Below, piece by piece: positions 8,015 to 14,851 of a stretch of DNA of 15,953 nucleotides; positions within the stretch are counted from its first letter, which is position 1, and each line of letters begins with the position of its first letter. Both the position numbers and the translations under genes were made by a program. The notes beneath the pieces were generated by a model. It saw only the letters and a list, made by a program, of their open reading frames with translations, was not told the DNA's origin and searched no databases. The DNA is from Pseudomonadota bacterium. GTDB lineage: Bacteria; Pseudomonadota; Gammaproteobacteria; Burkholderiales; SCOH01. The stretch lies in NCBI GenBank assembly GCA_030917985.1, contig JAUPTR010000255.1, positions 1 to 15,953 on the forward strand, given 5' to 3'.

Positions 8015-8943
8015 GCGCCCAGACGTAGTTGCTCGGCGTCGCTGAAATACTGGCTACGCAGGCGTTGAACTGCCGCTTCACGCTCATTGGCTGACAGATT
8101 TGCGTTGGCCACCAGCGCCTTGCGTGCAGCCAGATAAGCATCCATTCGCGCACCCCACTGCGCTTCATCTTTATCCACCGCGGCCAGGCGATCCGCTGCT
8201 TCGGCACCAAGTTTTTGCGTTCGTAGCTGATGGATCTGGCTGTCGCCTGCACCGTTCTTTCGGGCGGCCTGAACCTCTTGCTCCACCAATGCATGCTGAA
8301 CGGGGTGCTGCCGCATGCTGCGCTGTTCGGGTGTCAGTGTGGCATCCAGCTGCGCCAGGCGGTTTGATTTTTCTTCCGCACTCAGGTTTGCATCTTGCTG
8401 GATCTCAAGCCTTGCCAGTGCCTGCTCTTCGTCCAGTTGCTGGTTGCCAAACAGTGCCTTGACTTGATCAGGGAGGAAAAACTGTTCCCGGATACGCCGT
8501 ACCGCGTGCAAACGCTGTTTTAGCGCTTGCAGCATGTCGCCATTTGCGCGCTGATCCTTATCCACCGCAACTAATGCTGCGCGATAGGCAATGTATTGAT
8601 TCAGCATCTTTTTCGCTTGGGCAGCTGCTGCTGGCGGCAATGAGTGATCCAGTTCGTTTTCAATTTGCCTGCGAATATCTTCCAGGCTTCGTTCCCCCAA
8701 TGCGGCAAGGTAATAGTCGAAGAAGTCGAGAAGCCTGCTGTCCACCACCAGCTGATCGCCCTGAAGGCGGAACGCCCCATCAGGGCGAGTGCCATTAAAC
8801 GATGCCGCAAATGTGCCTTGCTTGACTGCGCTGGAGGCCTGAATGACTGACGGTGGCTGCATCGTGGTGCTTTGAATATTCCAAGCCAGAAACGCAGCAA
8901 ATAAGGCCAGTACAGCGGCAGCGCCAAGAATCTTGTGGATCAT
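7984..8943 (-). CDS. lifO: Lipase chaperone / lipase-specific foldase (LifO)
   Basis: This 319-residue protein has one N-terminal membrane anchor (about residues 5-22) and a long, charged, helical periplasmic domain, the architecture of steric lipase foldases (Lif, LipB, LipH). SFNGTRPDG at 48-56 matches the conserved S-L-x-G-T-x-x-D-G block. FFDYYLAALGE at 74-84 matches the foldase motif F-D-Y-[FC]-x-S-x-x-G-E, except that the conserved Ser is A80 and the Arg expected three residues before F75 is Leu. The remainder shows repeated Glu/Arg/Ala/Gln-rich helices, such as LTPEQRSMRQHPVQHALVEQ, as expected for the arms that embrace the lipase. It would fold a class I secreted lipase in the periplasm before type II secretion. 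No lipase gene is adjacent on either side, so the partner must be encoded elsewhere. It is slightly shorter than typical (about 340). Confidence 0.9.
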   Translation of the reverse strand: MIHKILGAAAVLALFAAFLAWNIQSTTMQPPSVIQASSAVKQGTFAASFNGTRPDGAFRLQGDQLVVDSRLLDFFDYYLAALGERSLEDIRRQIENELDHSLPPAAAAQAKKMLNQYIAYRAALVAVDKDQRANGDMLQALKQRLHAVRRIREQFFLPDQVKALFGNQQLDEEQALARLEIQQDANLSAEEKSNRLAQLDATLTPEQRSMRQHPVQHALVEQEVQAARKNGAGDSQIHQLRTQKLGAEAADRLAAVDKDEAQWGARMDAYLAARKALVANANLSANEREAAVQRLRSQYFSDAEQLRLGAYEADETSSR

Positions 8944-9374
8944 TTGTTATCCGATGGTTGTCTCGCCTCAAGAAATTTCCACACAAAGAAGTGGATAGGC
9001 GCCATGTTTTTTCATTATTGATTTGTTATTGATATTAAATCGAACAATTTTGTTCATTTGTGATGGTTGCGAGATTTCGCCAGGATGTCAACACGCTTCC
9101 GGGTGGCCGGCCAACGAATGATTCATCCGCCGCGTATCTTTTACCCGCGTGTTGCCCCCGCAAATATCGGTTTAAGTCAAAACAAGATGCCGCCTGGCTT
9201 ACTGAGCCACCTTCAAATGATGTTTGCAATCAATGGTATATCTGGCAATTCGGATGTTTGTTCCAGGTTTGTAGGGGCGATGTTTACGTCAGACGGCCTG
9301 CTTGTTGGTGTTTCGGATTGTCGGACAGCATAACAAGACATTGATTGGATTGGATAAACCACGAGAAAAAAGAT
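8944..9374. other. Non-coding gap between lifO and the reductase operon promoter
   Basis: About 430 bases lie between the divergent lifO start and the plus-strand promoter. The part next to lifO (about 8980-9060) is strongly AT-rich and should hold the lifO promoter. Apart from the inverted repeat at 9042-9055, no confident element was identified. Short open frames on the plus strand (for example 9067-9333, TTG start, 88 codons) show no recognisable domain and no convincing ribosome binding site. Confidence 0.5.
9042..9055. promoter_or_regulatory. Perfect inverted repeat upstream of lifO, possible operator
   Basis: GAACAA-TT-TTGTTC has two perfect 6-base arms separated by 2 bases, inside the AT-rich tract about 100 bases upstream of the lifO start. 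The size and symmetry suit a dimeric regulator. The regulator is unknown, and a chance palindrome in AT-rich DNA cannot be excluded. Confidence 0.3.
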
Positions 9375-9403
9375 ATGACATTTTTTTAACTAGAGCTTAT
9401 ACT
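9375..9403 (+). promoter_or_regulatory. Sigma-70-like promoter of the DUF2156-reductase operon
   Basis: ATGACA (9375-9380, five of six with TTGACA) and TATACT (9398-9403, five of six with TATAAT) are separated by 17 bases, which is the optimal spacing. Transcription would start near 9410, leaving a leader of about 120 bases before the small ORF at 9532. The spacer begins with a run of seven T. A 9-base direct repeat flanks the -10 box. Confidence 0.6.
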
Positions 9404-9419
9404 CCAGCAAAACTAGAGC
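9388..9419. repeat. 9-base direct repeat flanking the -10 box
   Basis: AACTAGAGC occurs at 9388-9396 and again at 9411-9419, 23 bases apart. One copy is in the spacer directly before the -10 hexamer and the other lies at the predicted transcription start. Two identical half-sites on the same face of about two helical turns would suit a repressor or activator binding as a tandem dimer. This is inferred from position only. Confidence 0.4.
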
Positions 9420-9531
9420 AATAACTTTGATTTGTGGCAGCAAAACTTTAGGGGCGTCGGCTCTGCTGTGTCCGGTGAAGCACGCAGAGATGACAAATGG
9501 GCAGCATGAAGGCATTTTGGAGAGCTCGGGT

Positions 9532-9672
9532 ATGAAAGATCGCTACGCCGTCGTTGGCCACTTCTACGACTTAATCAGCAACCTGTATAGCGTTAAGTCG
9601 ATTCAAAAGAAGCGTTTCCGTTTCCTTGCCCTTGATTCCTACTGGTCTGTGCTCGGCCAGAAATCAGCCTGA
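9532..9672 (+). pseudogene. 46-codon ORF resembling a truncated SAM methyltransferase start
   Basis: An ATG at 9532 is preceded by GGAG (9519-9522) at good spacing and opens 46 codons ending at TGA 9670-9672. The first half, DRYAVVGHFYDLISNLYS, looks like the beginning of a class I SAM-dependent methyltransferase, in which an F-Y-D-x-[IL]-S/A block precedes the glycine-rich SAM loop. That loop (a VLxxGxGxG-type stretch) is absent, and the ORF ends after FRFLALDSYWSVLGQKSA. The simplest reading is an internal deletion that fused the first 25 or so codons to the last 20 or so of a full-length gene. It could also be a genuine small protein or a leader ORF, since its initiation signals look intact. 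It is the first ORF after the promoter at 9375-9403 and lies 66 bases before the DUF2156 gene. Confidence 0.4.
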
Positions 9673-9725
9673 TTCTCGGCCACGGCAATACAAGCAAACA
9701 AATAATAGCGACAACAAGCCAATAC

Positions 9726-9731
9726 AAAGGA
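9726..9731 (+). promoter_or_regulatory. Ribosome binding site of the DUF2156 gene
   Basis: AAAGGA at 9726-9731 lies seven bases before the ATG at 9739 and fixes that start. Confidence 0.65.
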
Positions 9732-9738
9732 TGACAAA

Positions 9739-10749
9739 ATGAGCAATCAGACACTGGTACTCGATACACATCTGCGGTCGCCGTCGATCTCCACATTCAC
9801 GCACAACGAGCGTGTTGGTTATCTGATGAACTACGGTGTGCACCCAATGGCATTCTCGACCATGCAGCCCGATATGGAATATTTTGATATTCCGGGTGTG
9901 GGTTACATCGCCTATGCCCGCTACTGGGGTATGCAGTTTGTATTGTCTGATCCGATTTGTGATAACAAGCACACGGAAATGATGCTGGATCGTTTTGTTC
10001 AACGTTTCCCGAATGCGATTTTTGCTCAGGTTACCAAAAATGTGGTCGACATCCTGCACCGCAAGCACGGCTTCTATGGTACCCAGTTTGGTTCTGAGTC
10101 AAAGATTCCGCTGGCTGACTGGAACCTGCGTGGCAGCAAGAAGCAGATTATCCGTACAGCAATCAACCAGGCAAAGGCGCAGGGCGTAGAAATCAAGGAA
10201 GGCCCGTTCGATAAACAGACGAAAAAAATCTCTGAATCCTGGATCAAGACCCGCAAGTGCAAAAACAATGAAATCCGCTTCCTGATTCGTCCGATGTTGA
10301 TGGATTACAAGGAAGGCATCCGTTATTTCTACGCATATCAGAACGGTGAGGCAGTAGGTTTCGTGTTTTTCGATCCGATCTACCGTGACGGTAAGCTGGT
10401 TGCATATGTACCCAATATTTCCCGCGCCTGTGCATCTTTCAAGCAGGGTTTGTGGTATCCGATGATGGTGCACGCAATGGAGATCTTCAAGGCCGAAGGC
10501 GTCGAATACATGGATATGGGCCTGATTCCGCTGATGCTGGCTGACGAGATTGAAGAACAGGAATCAAAACCGCTGCGCCTGATTCAGTCGAAAATTTATG
10601 CTTGGGGCAATTCCCTATACAACTTCAAAGGCTTGGGGTTTGCCAAGTCGCGGTTTCAGGGGGAGATTGTTAAAACCTATGTTTGTCACCGCAACATGTT
10701 GCCTAGTATTGCCATGGTGGCCATGTTCCGCCTGACTCGATTGATCTGA
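9739..10749 (+). CDS. DUF2156 / LPG-synthase C-terminal-like acyltransferase (GNAT fold), soluble form
   Basis: This 336-residue protein matches the DUF2156 family, the aminoacyl- or acyl-transfer domain found at the C-terminus of MprF lysyl-phosphatidylglycerol synthases. Features seen are YGVHPMAFSTMQPDMEYFDI (about 32-51), GYIAYARYWGMQFVLSDPI (about 55-73), the NLRGSKKQIIRTAINQAKAQ block (about 130-149), and a second GNAT-like half with GEAVGFVFFDPIYRDGKLVAYV and EGVEYMDMGLIPLM. Unlike MprF there is no multi-helix flippase; only the last 15 or so residues are hydrophobic. Members transfer an amino acid from aminoacyl-tRNA, or an acyl group, to a lipid or peptide; the donor and acceptor here are unknown. 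It follows the methyltransferase-like remnant by 66 bases and precedes the fatty acyl-CoA reductase by 120, so a role in the same lipid pathway is likely but inferred. Confidence 0.8.
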   Translation: MSNQTLVLDTHLRSPSISTFTHNERVGYLMNYGVHPMAFSTMQPDMEYFDIPGVGYIAYARYWGMQFVLSDPICDNKHTEMMLDRFVQRFPNAIFAQVTKNVVDILHRKHGFYGTQFGSESKIPLADWNLRGSKKQIIRTAINQAKAQGVEIKEGPFDKQTKKISESWIKTRKCKNNEIRFLIRPMLMDYKEGIRYFYAYQNGEAVGFVFFDPIYRDGKLVAYVPNISRACASFKQGLWYPMMVHAMEIFKAEGVEYMDMGLIPLMLADEIEEQESKPLRLIQSKIYAWGNSLYNFKGLGFAKSRFQGEIVKTYVCHRNMLPSIAMVAMFRLTRLI

Positions 10750-10869
10750 CGTAAAACAGCAACAAGACTGTACCGCACACATACAACAAACAACACCAGA
10801 AGACTGGCCAGCAGGCCGGCAACCGGAATAATCCGGGGGTGTAACTCAATCAAGAGGACTGGGGAAGAC
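10750..10869 (+). other. A/C-rich spacer between the DUF2156 and reductase genes
   Basis: The first 50 or so bases are rich in A and C and little structured. CCGGA-ATAA-TCCGG at 10823-10836 can form a small 5-base-pair hairpin. GAGGA at 10854-10858 and GGGGA at 10861-10865 are the candidate ribosome binding sites for the reductase. No T-tract terminator or clear promoter is seen, so read-through from the upstream gene is expected. Confidence 0.45.
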
Positions 10870-12423
10870 ATGAAAACTCGCACTGATCGCTCTATTGTAT
10901 GCAGCCAGCTGGCAGGTAAACGCGTCTTGATTACCGGCACCACCGGTTTTCTGGCCAAGGTATTACTTGAAAAGCTGATTCGCGACGTGCCGGATATTCG
11001 GCAATTTGTGTTGCTGATTCGCGGCAACAAGACTTATCGCACTGCTGCAGAGCGGTTTGAACGGGAAATTCTCAGCTCATCGGTATTTGATCACCTGCGC
11101 CAGCAGCGCCCCGACTATCTGCAAGACGTCGTGCGTAACAAACTGCTGTGTGTGACCGGCGAGGTGACCGAGGCGCAATTCGGTTTGAAGAGCAGTGAGT
11201 TTACGCAACTGGCAGCCAACGTCGATATCGTTGTTAATGCCGCCGCCAGCGTCAATTTCCGCGAAGAGCTTGATCAGGCGCTGAGCATCAACGCCTTGTC
11301 GCTGCTTAACCTGACAGCCCTGGTCAACAAGGCTGGCAAGATTCCGCTGATTCAGGTCTCCACCTGTTACGTCAACGGCTTCAACAAGGGTGACATGTAT
11401 GAGCAGATGGTCACGCCTGCAAGCCGCATGATTCCGCGCCATCCGGCCGGATATTACGAGGTCGATGCGCTGATCGCCGATTTGCAGCGCAAGATTGACG
11501 CAGTGAAGAATGAATGCGCTGATCCGGCAGCATTGCCAGCAGCGCTGACAGACCTGGGCATTCGGGAAGCAAACCATTATGGCTGGAACGATACCTACAC
11601 CTTCACCAAGTGGATCGGGGAACAGATTGCCGCCCGAGAGTTGCTGGATGGAACACTCACCATACTCCGCCCCTCGATTATCGAAAGCACACTGCGCGAA
11701 CCGGCTGCCGGCTGGATTGAAGGCGTAAAGGTGGGTGATGCGGTGATTCTGGCCTATGCACGCGGCAAAACCAGCTTTTTCCCGGCCAAAACCGACGAAA
11801 TCATCGACATCATTCCCGCCGACCTGGTTGCCAACGGCATCATCCTCTCAATGGCCGAGGCATTGGCAGATCGGGGATCGCGGCGAATTTACCAGTGCTG
11901 CAGCGGCTCTTCCAACCCGATTGTTCTGGGCGACATGATCGATATCATTCAAACAGAGTGCAAGCAGAACTGGCAGGCCTACGATCGTCTGCTTTACAAC
12001 AAACCAAGCAAAGATTTTCGCACTGTCAGCCGTGCTACATTTCTGGGCGTGATGGGTATGGCCAAACTGGCATTGGGAGCGATTTCCTGGTGTCGAAAAC
12101 TGCTCGGCATGAACGAGGCGTTCGCTCTGCAGGATGCCTTTACCACCACGCACACACTGGCCGTCGTGTTCTCTTTCTACACCTCGCCAAGCTACACCTT
12201 CCACAACAAAAAGCTGCAACAGCTCGAATCCAGCCTGGGTGATCTCGATCGGCGCATGTTCTCGACCGATCCGCGCCAGATAAACTGGAAACAGTACCTG
12301 GGGCATATTCATCTTGCCGGTCTGAATAAATACGCATTAAAAGACAAGCGACGCAATAAAGCTGCAGCACACAGGGCAACGGCCCAGGGCCCGGCCACCA
12401 TCGCGCCTGCCAGCGTACGCTAG
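10870..12423 (+). CDS. Fatty acyl-CoA reductase (alcohol-forming type)
   Basis: At 517 residues this protein closely resembles, as I recall it, the 512-residue Marinobacter reductase that converts fatty acyl-CoA or fatty aldehyde to fatty alcohol with NADPH. The NADPH turn is TGTTGFLAK at residues 22-30, the male-sterility (NAD_binding_4) type, although the last glycine of T-G-x-x-G-x-x-G is A29. VSTCYVNG, LGIREANHYGWNDTYTFTKW with the catalytic pair Y243/K247, RPSIIES and GWIEGVKVGDA are family signatures. The C-terminal FAR_C region ends with DPRQINWKQYLGHIHLAGLN. Fatty alcohols from this enzyme usually feed wax ester synthesis by a WS/DGAT acyltransferase, which is not in the window. It probably shares a transcript with the DUF2156 gene and faces liuD across a repeat-bearing gap. 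A29 in place of Gly is also compatible with binding, as Ala is tolerated at that position in some SDRs. Confidence 0.93.
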   Translation: MKTRTDRSIVCSQLAGKRVLITGTTGFLAKVLLEKLIRDVPDIRQFVLLIRGNKTYRTAAERFEREILSSSVFDHLRQQRPDYLQDVVRNKLLCVTGEVTEAQFGLKSSEFTQLAANVDIVVNAAASVNFREELDQALSINALSLLNLTALVNKAGKIPLIQVSTCYVNGFNKGDMYEQMVTPASRMIPRHPAGYYEVDALIADLQRKIDAVKNECADPAALPAALTDLGIREANHYGWNDTYTFTKWIGEQIAARELLDGTLTILRPSIIESTLREPAAGWIEGVKVGDAVILAYARGKTSFFPAKTDEIIDIIPADLVANGIILSMAEALADRGSRRIYQCCSGSSNPIVLGDMIDIIQTECKQNWQAYDRLLYNKPSKDFRTVSRATFLGVMGMAKLALGAISWCRKLLGMNEAFALQDAFTTTHTLAVVFSFYTSPSYTFHNKKLQQLESSLGDLDRRMFSTDPRQINWKQYLGHIHLAGLNKYALKDKRRNKAAAHRATAQGPATIAPASVR

Positions 12424-12729
12424 CGCAGCCTGCCGGACTTGACTGATCTCCACTCCTGCAGGCTGCCGGCATGAGAATGCCACCTTGGCGCCCGGATCAA
12501 TCCATCTGATGGAGTCCGGGTACCGCCCGTAGCCTTGTAGTGCGGATTGGATTTATCAACCCGCGCGGTTTGGTTTTGGATGTGCGGCGCCGATTTGCTG
12601 GGTTACGGCTGCGCCTGATCCACCCTGCCACTGGCCTGCAGCCGGCTCTGCTATTGCTTCTCAGCCCAGCCTGCAAGCCAATACCCACGCGCCCTGCAGC
12701 TTAAAATCCTTTTTCTGCTCGTGGCAACG
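12424..12729. other. Convergent gap after the reductase, with hairpins and decayed repeats
   Basis: These 306 bases separate the convergent reductase and liuD genes. Directly after the reductase stop, a 9-base inverted repeat (12425-12433 with 12458-12466) could form a stem with a 24-base loop. A nested hairpin follows (CCCGGA 12491-12496 with TCCGGG 12515-12520; TCCAT 12501-12505 with ATGGA 12509-12513). Neither carries a T-run, so they are not clear terminators. Around 12600-12630 the sequence GGGTTACGGCTGCGCC and a following CCACCCTGCC recall a degenerate palindromic intergenic element. A decayed 68-base repeat occupies 12633-12700. No gene is seen. Confidence 0.5.
12633..12700 (-). repeat. 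Decayed inverted copy of the 68-base element C
   Basis: Read on the minus strand this stretch aligns without gaps over 68 bases with the two elements at 14988-15055 and 15222-15289. Shared blocks include GCTCTGCTATTG and CCTGCAAGCCAATA on the plus strand and the terminal CTGCAGC. Its central hairpin is degraded. It shows that the element has spread to more than one intergenic site. Confidence 0.6.
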
Positions 12730-14733
12730 TTACGCCACATCCTCCAGCCGCAACAACTCCACCCCTTCCGCCACCCGTTCACCCACGGCGTAGAGGATTT
12801 CCGCGACTGTGCCTTTGGCGGCGGCGACCACGCTGTGTTCCATTTTCATTGCTTCCAGCACCATCAGCGGCTGGCCGGCTTCGACTGTGTCGCCGGCTTG
12901 CACCAAAACTGCGACGACGGTGCCGGGCATGGGGGCGGTGAGGTTGTGGTTGGTTTCGGCGTTTTCCAGGCCGTCCAGCACCGGGTCGTAACAGGCCATT
13001 GGATAGTGGCAACCATCGACGTAGACGTGGTGTTCGTTGCCGAGGCTGATGATTTCGGCGTTGAACTGGCGGCCGTTGAGTTGCAGCCGCAGCTCGCCGT
13101 TGGGCAGGCGCTGGCCGTTGAACAGCAGCGGCTGGCCCGACCATTCGCTTTGATAGCCGCTGGCGGCGAAGCCGACGTTGAGACTGTGGCGCTCTACTCC
13201 GGATGACAGGTGGAACGTTTGATGATACGGCTCGTTGAGGCGCCAGCCGCTGCTGCTGTGCCACGGCGAGTTGGGTTCGCTCGATGCCAGGCGGCGTTGT
13301 TCGGCGCTGGCGCTTTGCTGCAGCAGGCCATCCAGCAGCAAGGCGGCGATGGCGCTGGCCGGTGGCGTGGTCGCTGCCGGCAGCAGATCGTCGCGGAAGC
13401 GCGAAATAAAGCGGGTGTCGACATCAAACGCGGCAAACGCCGGGTGTGCCACCAGCCGCGCCAGAAAGTCGAGATTGGTGGTGACGCCGACGATGCGGTA
13501 TTGCGCCAGTGCCTGTGCCATGCGTTGCAGCGCCTGCTGGCGGTTGGCGCCGTGCACGATCAGCTTGGCGATCATCGGGTCGTAATAGGGCGAGATTTCG
13601 TCGCCGGCGACAATGCCGCTGTCGATGCGCACTTGTGCGGTTTGCGGCGGCAGGCGCAGCTGGCGGATGTGGCCGATGGCGGGCAGGAAGTCTTTGTCCG
13701 GGTCTTCGGCGTAAATGCGCACTTCGATGGCGTGGCCGTTGATCGCCATTTGCGCTTGCGCCAGTGGCAACACTTCGCCAGCGGCAACGCGCAATTGCCA
13801 TTCGACCAGATCCTGGCCGGTGATGGCCTCGGTAACCGGGTGCTCCACCTGCAGCCGGGTGTTCATTTCCATGAAATAGAACTGGCCGCTGAGGGTGTCG
13901 AAAATGAATTCCACCGTGCCGGCGCCGACGTAACCAATCGCCTTGGCGGCATTGACTGCGGCGTTGCCCATCATCTCGCGCTGCTGCGGGCTCAGGCCGG
14001 GGGCCGGGGCTTCTTCCAGCACTTTTTGATGGCGGCGCTGCACCGAGCAATCGCGCTCGAACAAGTAGACGCAGTTGCCGTGGCTGTCGGCAAACACCTG
14101 GATTTCGATATGGCGCGGCTGGGTCAGGTATTTTTCCACCAGCACCTGATCATCGCCGAACGAGGCTTGCGCTTCGCGTTTGGCCGAGGCGAGCTGGCTG
14201 GCGAAATTGGCCGACGATTCGACCACTTTCATGCCCTTGCCGCCACCACCGGCGCTGGCCTTGATCAGCACCGGGTAGCCGATGCTGTCTGCCGCTTTTT
14301 GTAGCGTGGCCGGGTCTTGATCCAGTCCGTGATAACCCGGCACCAGCGGCACCTGTGCTTGTTCCATCAGTCGCTTGGCTGCTGATTTGGAGCCCATTGC
14401 CGCAATCGCGCTCGCCGGTGGGCCGATGAACACCAAGCCGGCGGTAGCCACGGCAGCGGCAAAGTCTTCGTTTTCTGACAGAAAGCCGTAACCGGGGTGG
14501 ATCGCCTGCGCGCCGCTTTGCTGGGCGATTTCGATGATACGCCCGGCGCGCAGATAGGATTCGCGCGCTGGCGCCGGGCCGAGCAGCCAGGCTTCGTCGG
14601 CTAACAACACGTGCTGGGCGTTGGCGTCGGCTTCGGAATAAATGGCGACGGTGGCGATGCCGAGTTGGCGGCAGGTGCGGATGATGCGGCAGGCAATTTC
14701 GCCGCGGTTGGCAATCAGGATTTTATTAAACAT
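12730..14733 (-). CDS. liuD: Methylcrotonyl-CoA carboxylase biotin-containing (alpha) subunit
   Basis: From the ATG at 14733 the product has 667 residues, a normal length for acyl-CoA carboxylase alpha subunits. MFNKILIANRGEIACRI at 1-17 opens the biotin carboxylase domain; HPGYGFLSEN (79-88), the ATP-grasp loop AGGGGKGM (161-168) and FMEMNTRLQVEHPVTE (287-302) complete it. The C-terminal biotinyl domain has EAMKM with the biotinylated lysine K630. The enzyme carboxylates 3-methylcrotonyl-CoA in leucine and isovalerate catabolism, together with a beta subunit (LiuB) not present here. Assignment to liuD rather than the propionyl- or geranyl-CoA homologue rests on the neighbouring liuC in the usual liuABCD order. 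HMG-CoA lyase (liuE), often next, is absent downstream. An in-frame TTG at 14832 would add 33 low-quality residues and is rejected. The start region is duplicated just upstream. Confidence 0.92.
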   Translation of the reverse strand: MFNKILIANRGEIACRIIRTCRQLGIATVAIYSEADANAQHVLLADEAWLLGPAPARESYLRAGRIIEIAQQSGAQAIHPGYGFLSENEDFAAAVATAGLVFIGPPASAIAAMGSKSAAKRLMEQAQVPLVPGYHGLDQDPATLQKAADSIGYPVLIKASAGGGGKGMKVVESSANFASQLASAKREAQASFGDDQVLVEKYLTQPRHIEIQVFADSHGNCVYLFERDCSVQRRHQKVLEEAPAPGLSPQQREMMGNAAVNAAKAIGYVGAGTVEFIFDTLSGQFYFMEMNTRLQVEHPVTEAITGQDLVEWQLRVAAGEVLPLAQAQMAINGHAIEVRIYAEDPDKDFLPAIGHIRQLRLPPQTAQVRIDSGIVAGDEISPYYDPMIAKLIVHGANRQQALQRMAQALAQYRIVGVTTNLDFLARLVAHPAFAAFDVDTRFISRFRDDLLPAATTPPASAIAALLLDGLLQQSASAEQRRLASSEPNSPWHSSSGWRLNEPYHQTFHLSSGVERHSLNVGFAASGYQSEWSGQPLLFNGQRLPNGELRLQLNGRQFNAEIISLGNEHHVYVDGCHYPMACYDPVLDGLENAETNHNLTAPMPGTVVAVLVQAGDTVEAGQPLMVLEAMKMEHSVVAAAKGTVAEILYAVGERVAEGVELLRLEDVA

Positions 14734-14749
14734 GGTCAGTCTCGCGGCG
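14699..14749 (-). repeat. liuD start region, downstream copy of a 51-base duplication
   Basis: This is the genuine liuD start: 16 bases before the ATG and the first 35 coding bases. It aligns with 14817-14867 without gaps. Within the coding part the two copies differ at six positions, all third codon positions and all synonymous (for example AAT/AAC, AAA/AAG, CTG/CTC). Confidence 0.8.
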
Positions 14750-14851
14750 AAATTGCCCGGTTGCGCCGGGCGCAACCCGGCGATTTGACTGCGTCGCTGC
14801 GCCGCTCTGCGGCTGGTCGCCACGATTGGCAATGAGAATCTTGTTAAACAT
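14726..14851 (-). pseudogene. Duplicated liuD start forming a 41-codon upstream ORF
   Basis: An ATG at 14851 begins MFNKILIANRG, identical in protein to the first 11 residues of liuD, then runs into unrelated sequence (DQPQSGAATQSNRRV and so on) and stops at TAA 14728-14726. The stop overlaps the real liuD start in the arrangement ATGTTTAA, so translation of this ORF could feed liuD by re-initiation. Its Shine-Dalgarno (AAGG, six bases before the ATG) is better than the GAGA at the same place before liuD. It is either a fragment left by recombination with a divergent biotin carboxylase gene or an accidental upstream ORF now acting as a leader. The frame is shifted relative to liuD (118-base offset), so it cannot be an N-terminal extension. 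Confidence 0.6.
14759..14777. repeat. Strong hairpin between the two copies of the liuD start
   Basis: GGTTGCGC (14759-14766) and GCGCAACC (14770-14777) form a perfect 8-base-pair stem with a CGG loop, and partial pairing continues outside. It lies in the 67-base insert separating the duplicated start regions, inside the upstream ORF, just before the real liuD ribosome binding site in the transcript. It could influence liuD translation; no function is shown. Confidence 0.45.

Noticed and set aside
9067..9333. 88-codon plus-strand frame in the lifO-reductase gap
   Set aside because: It starts with TTG, has no convincing ribosome binding site and no recognisable domain, and overlaps other random frames of similar length.
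12425..12466. Inverted repeat after the reductase as a terminator
   Set aside because: The arms pair well but the loop is 24 bases and no T-run follows, so it is listed only as a hairpin within the gap.
13210..14304. 364-codon plus-strand open frame antisense to liuD
   Set aside because: It lies fully inside the well-supported liuD gene, is low-complexity (Ala/Val/Gly/Arg/His-rich) and shows no domain; it is a by-product of GC-rich codon use.
14734..14832. 33-residue N-terminal extension of liuD from a TTG at 14832
   Set aside because: The extension is made from the out-of-frame duplicated start and the hairpin insert. The conserved biotin carboxylase N-terminus MFNKILIANRGE begins at 14733.
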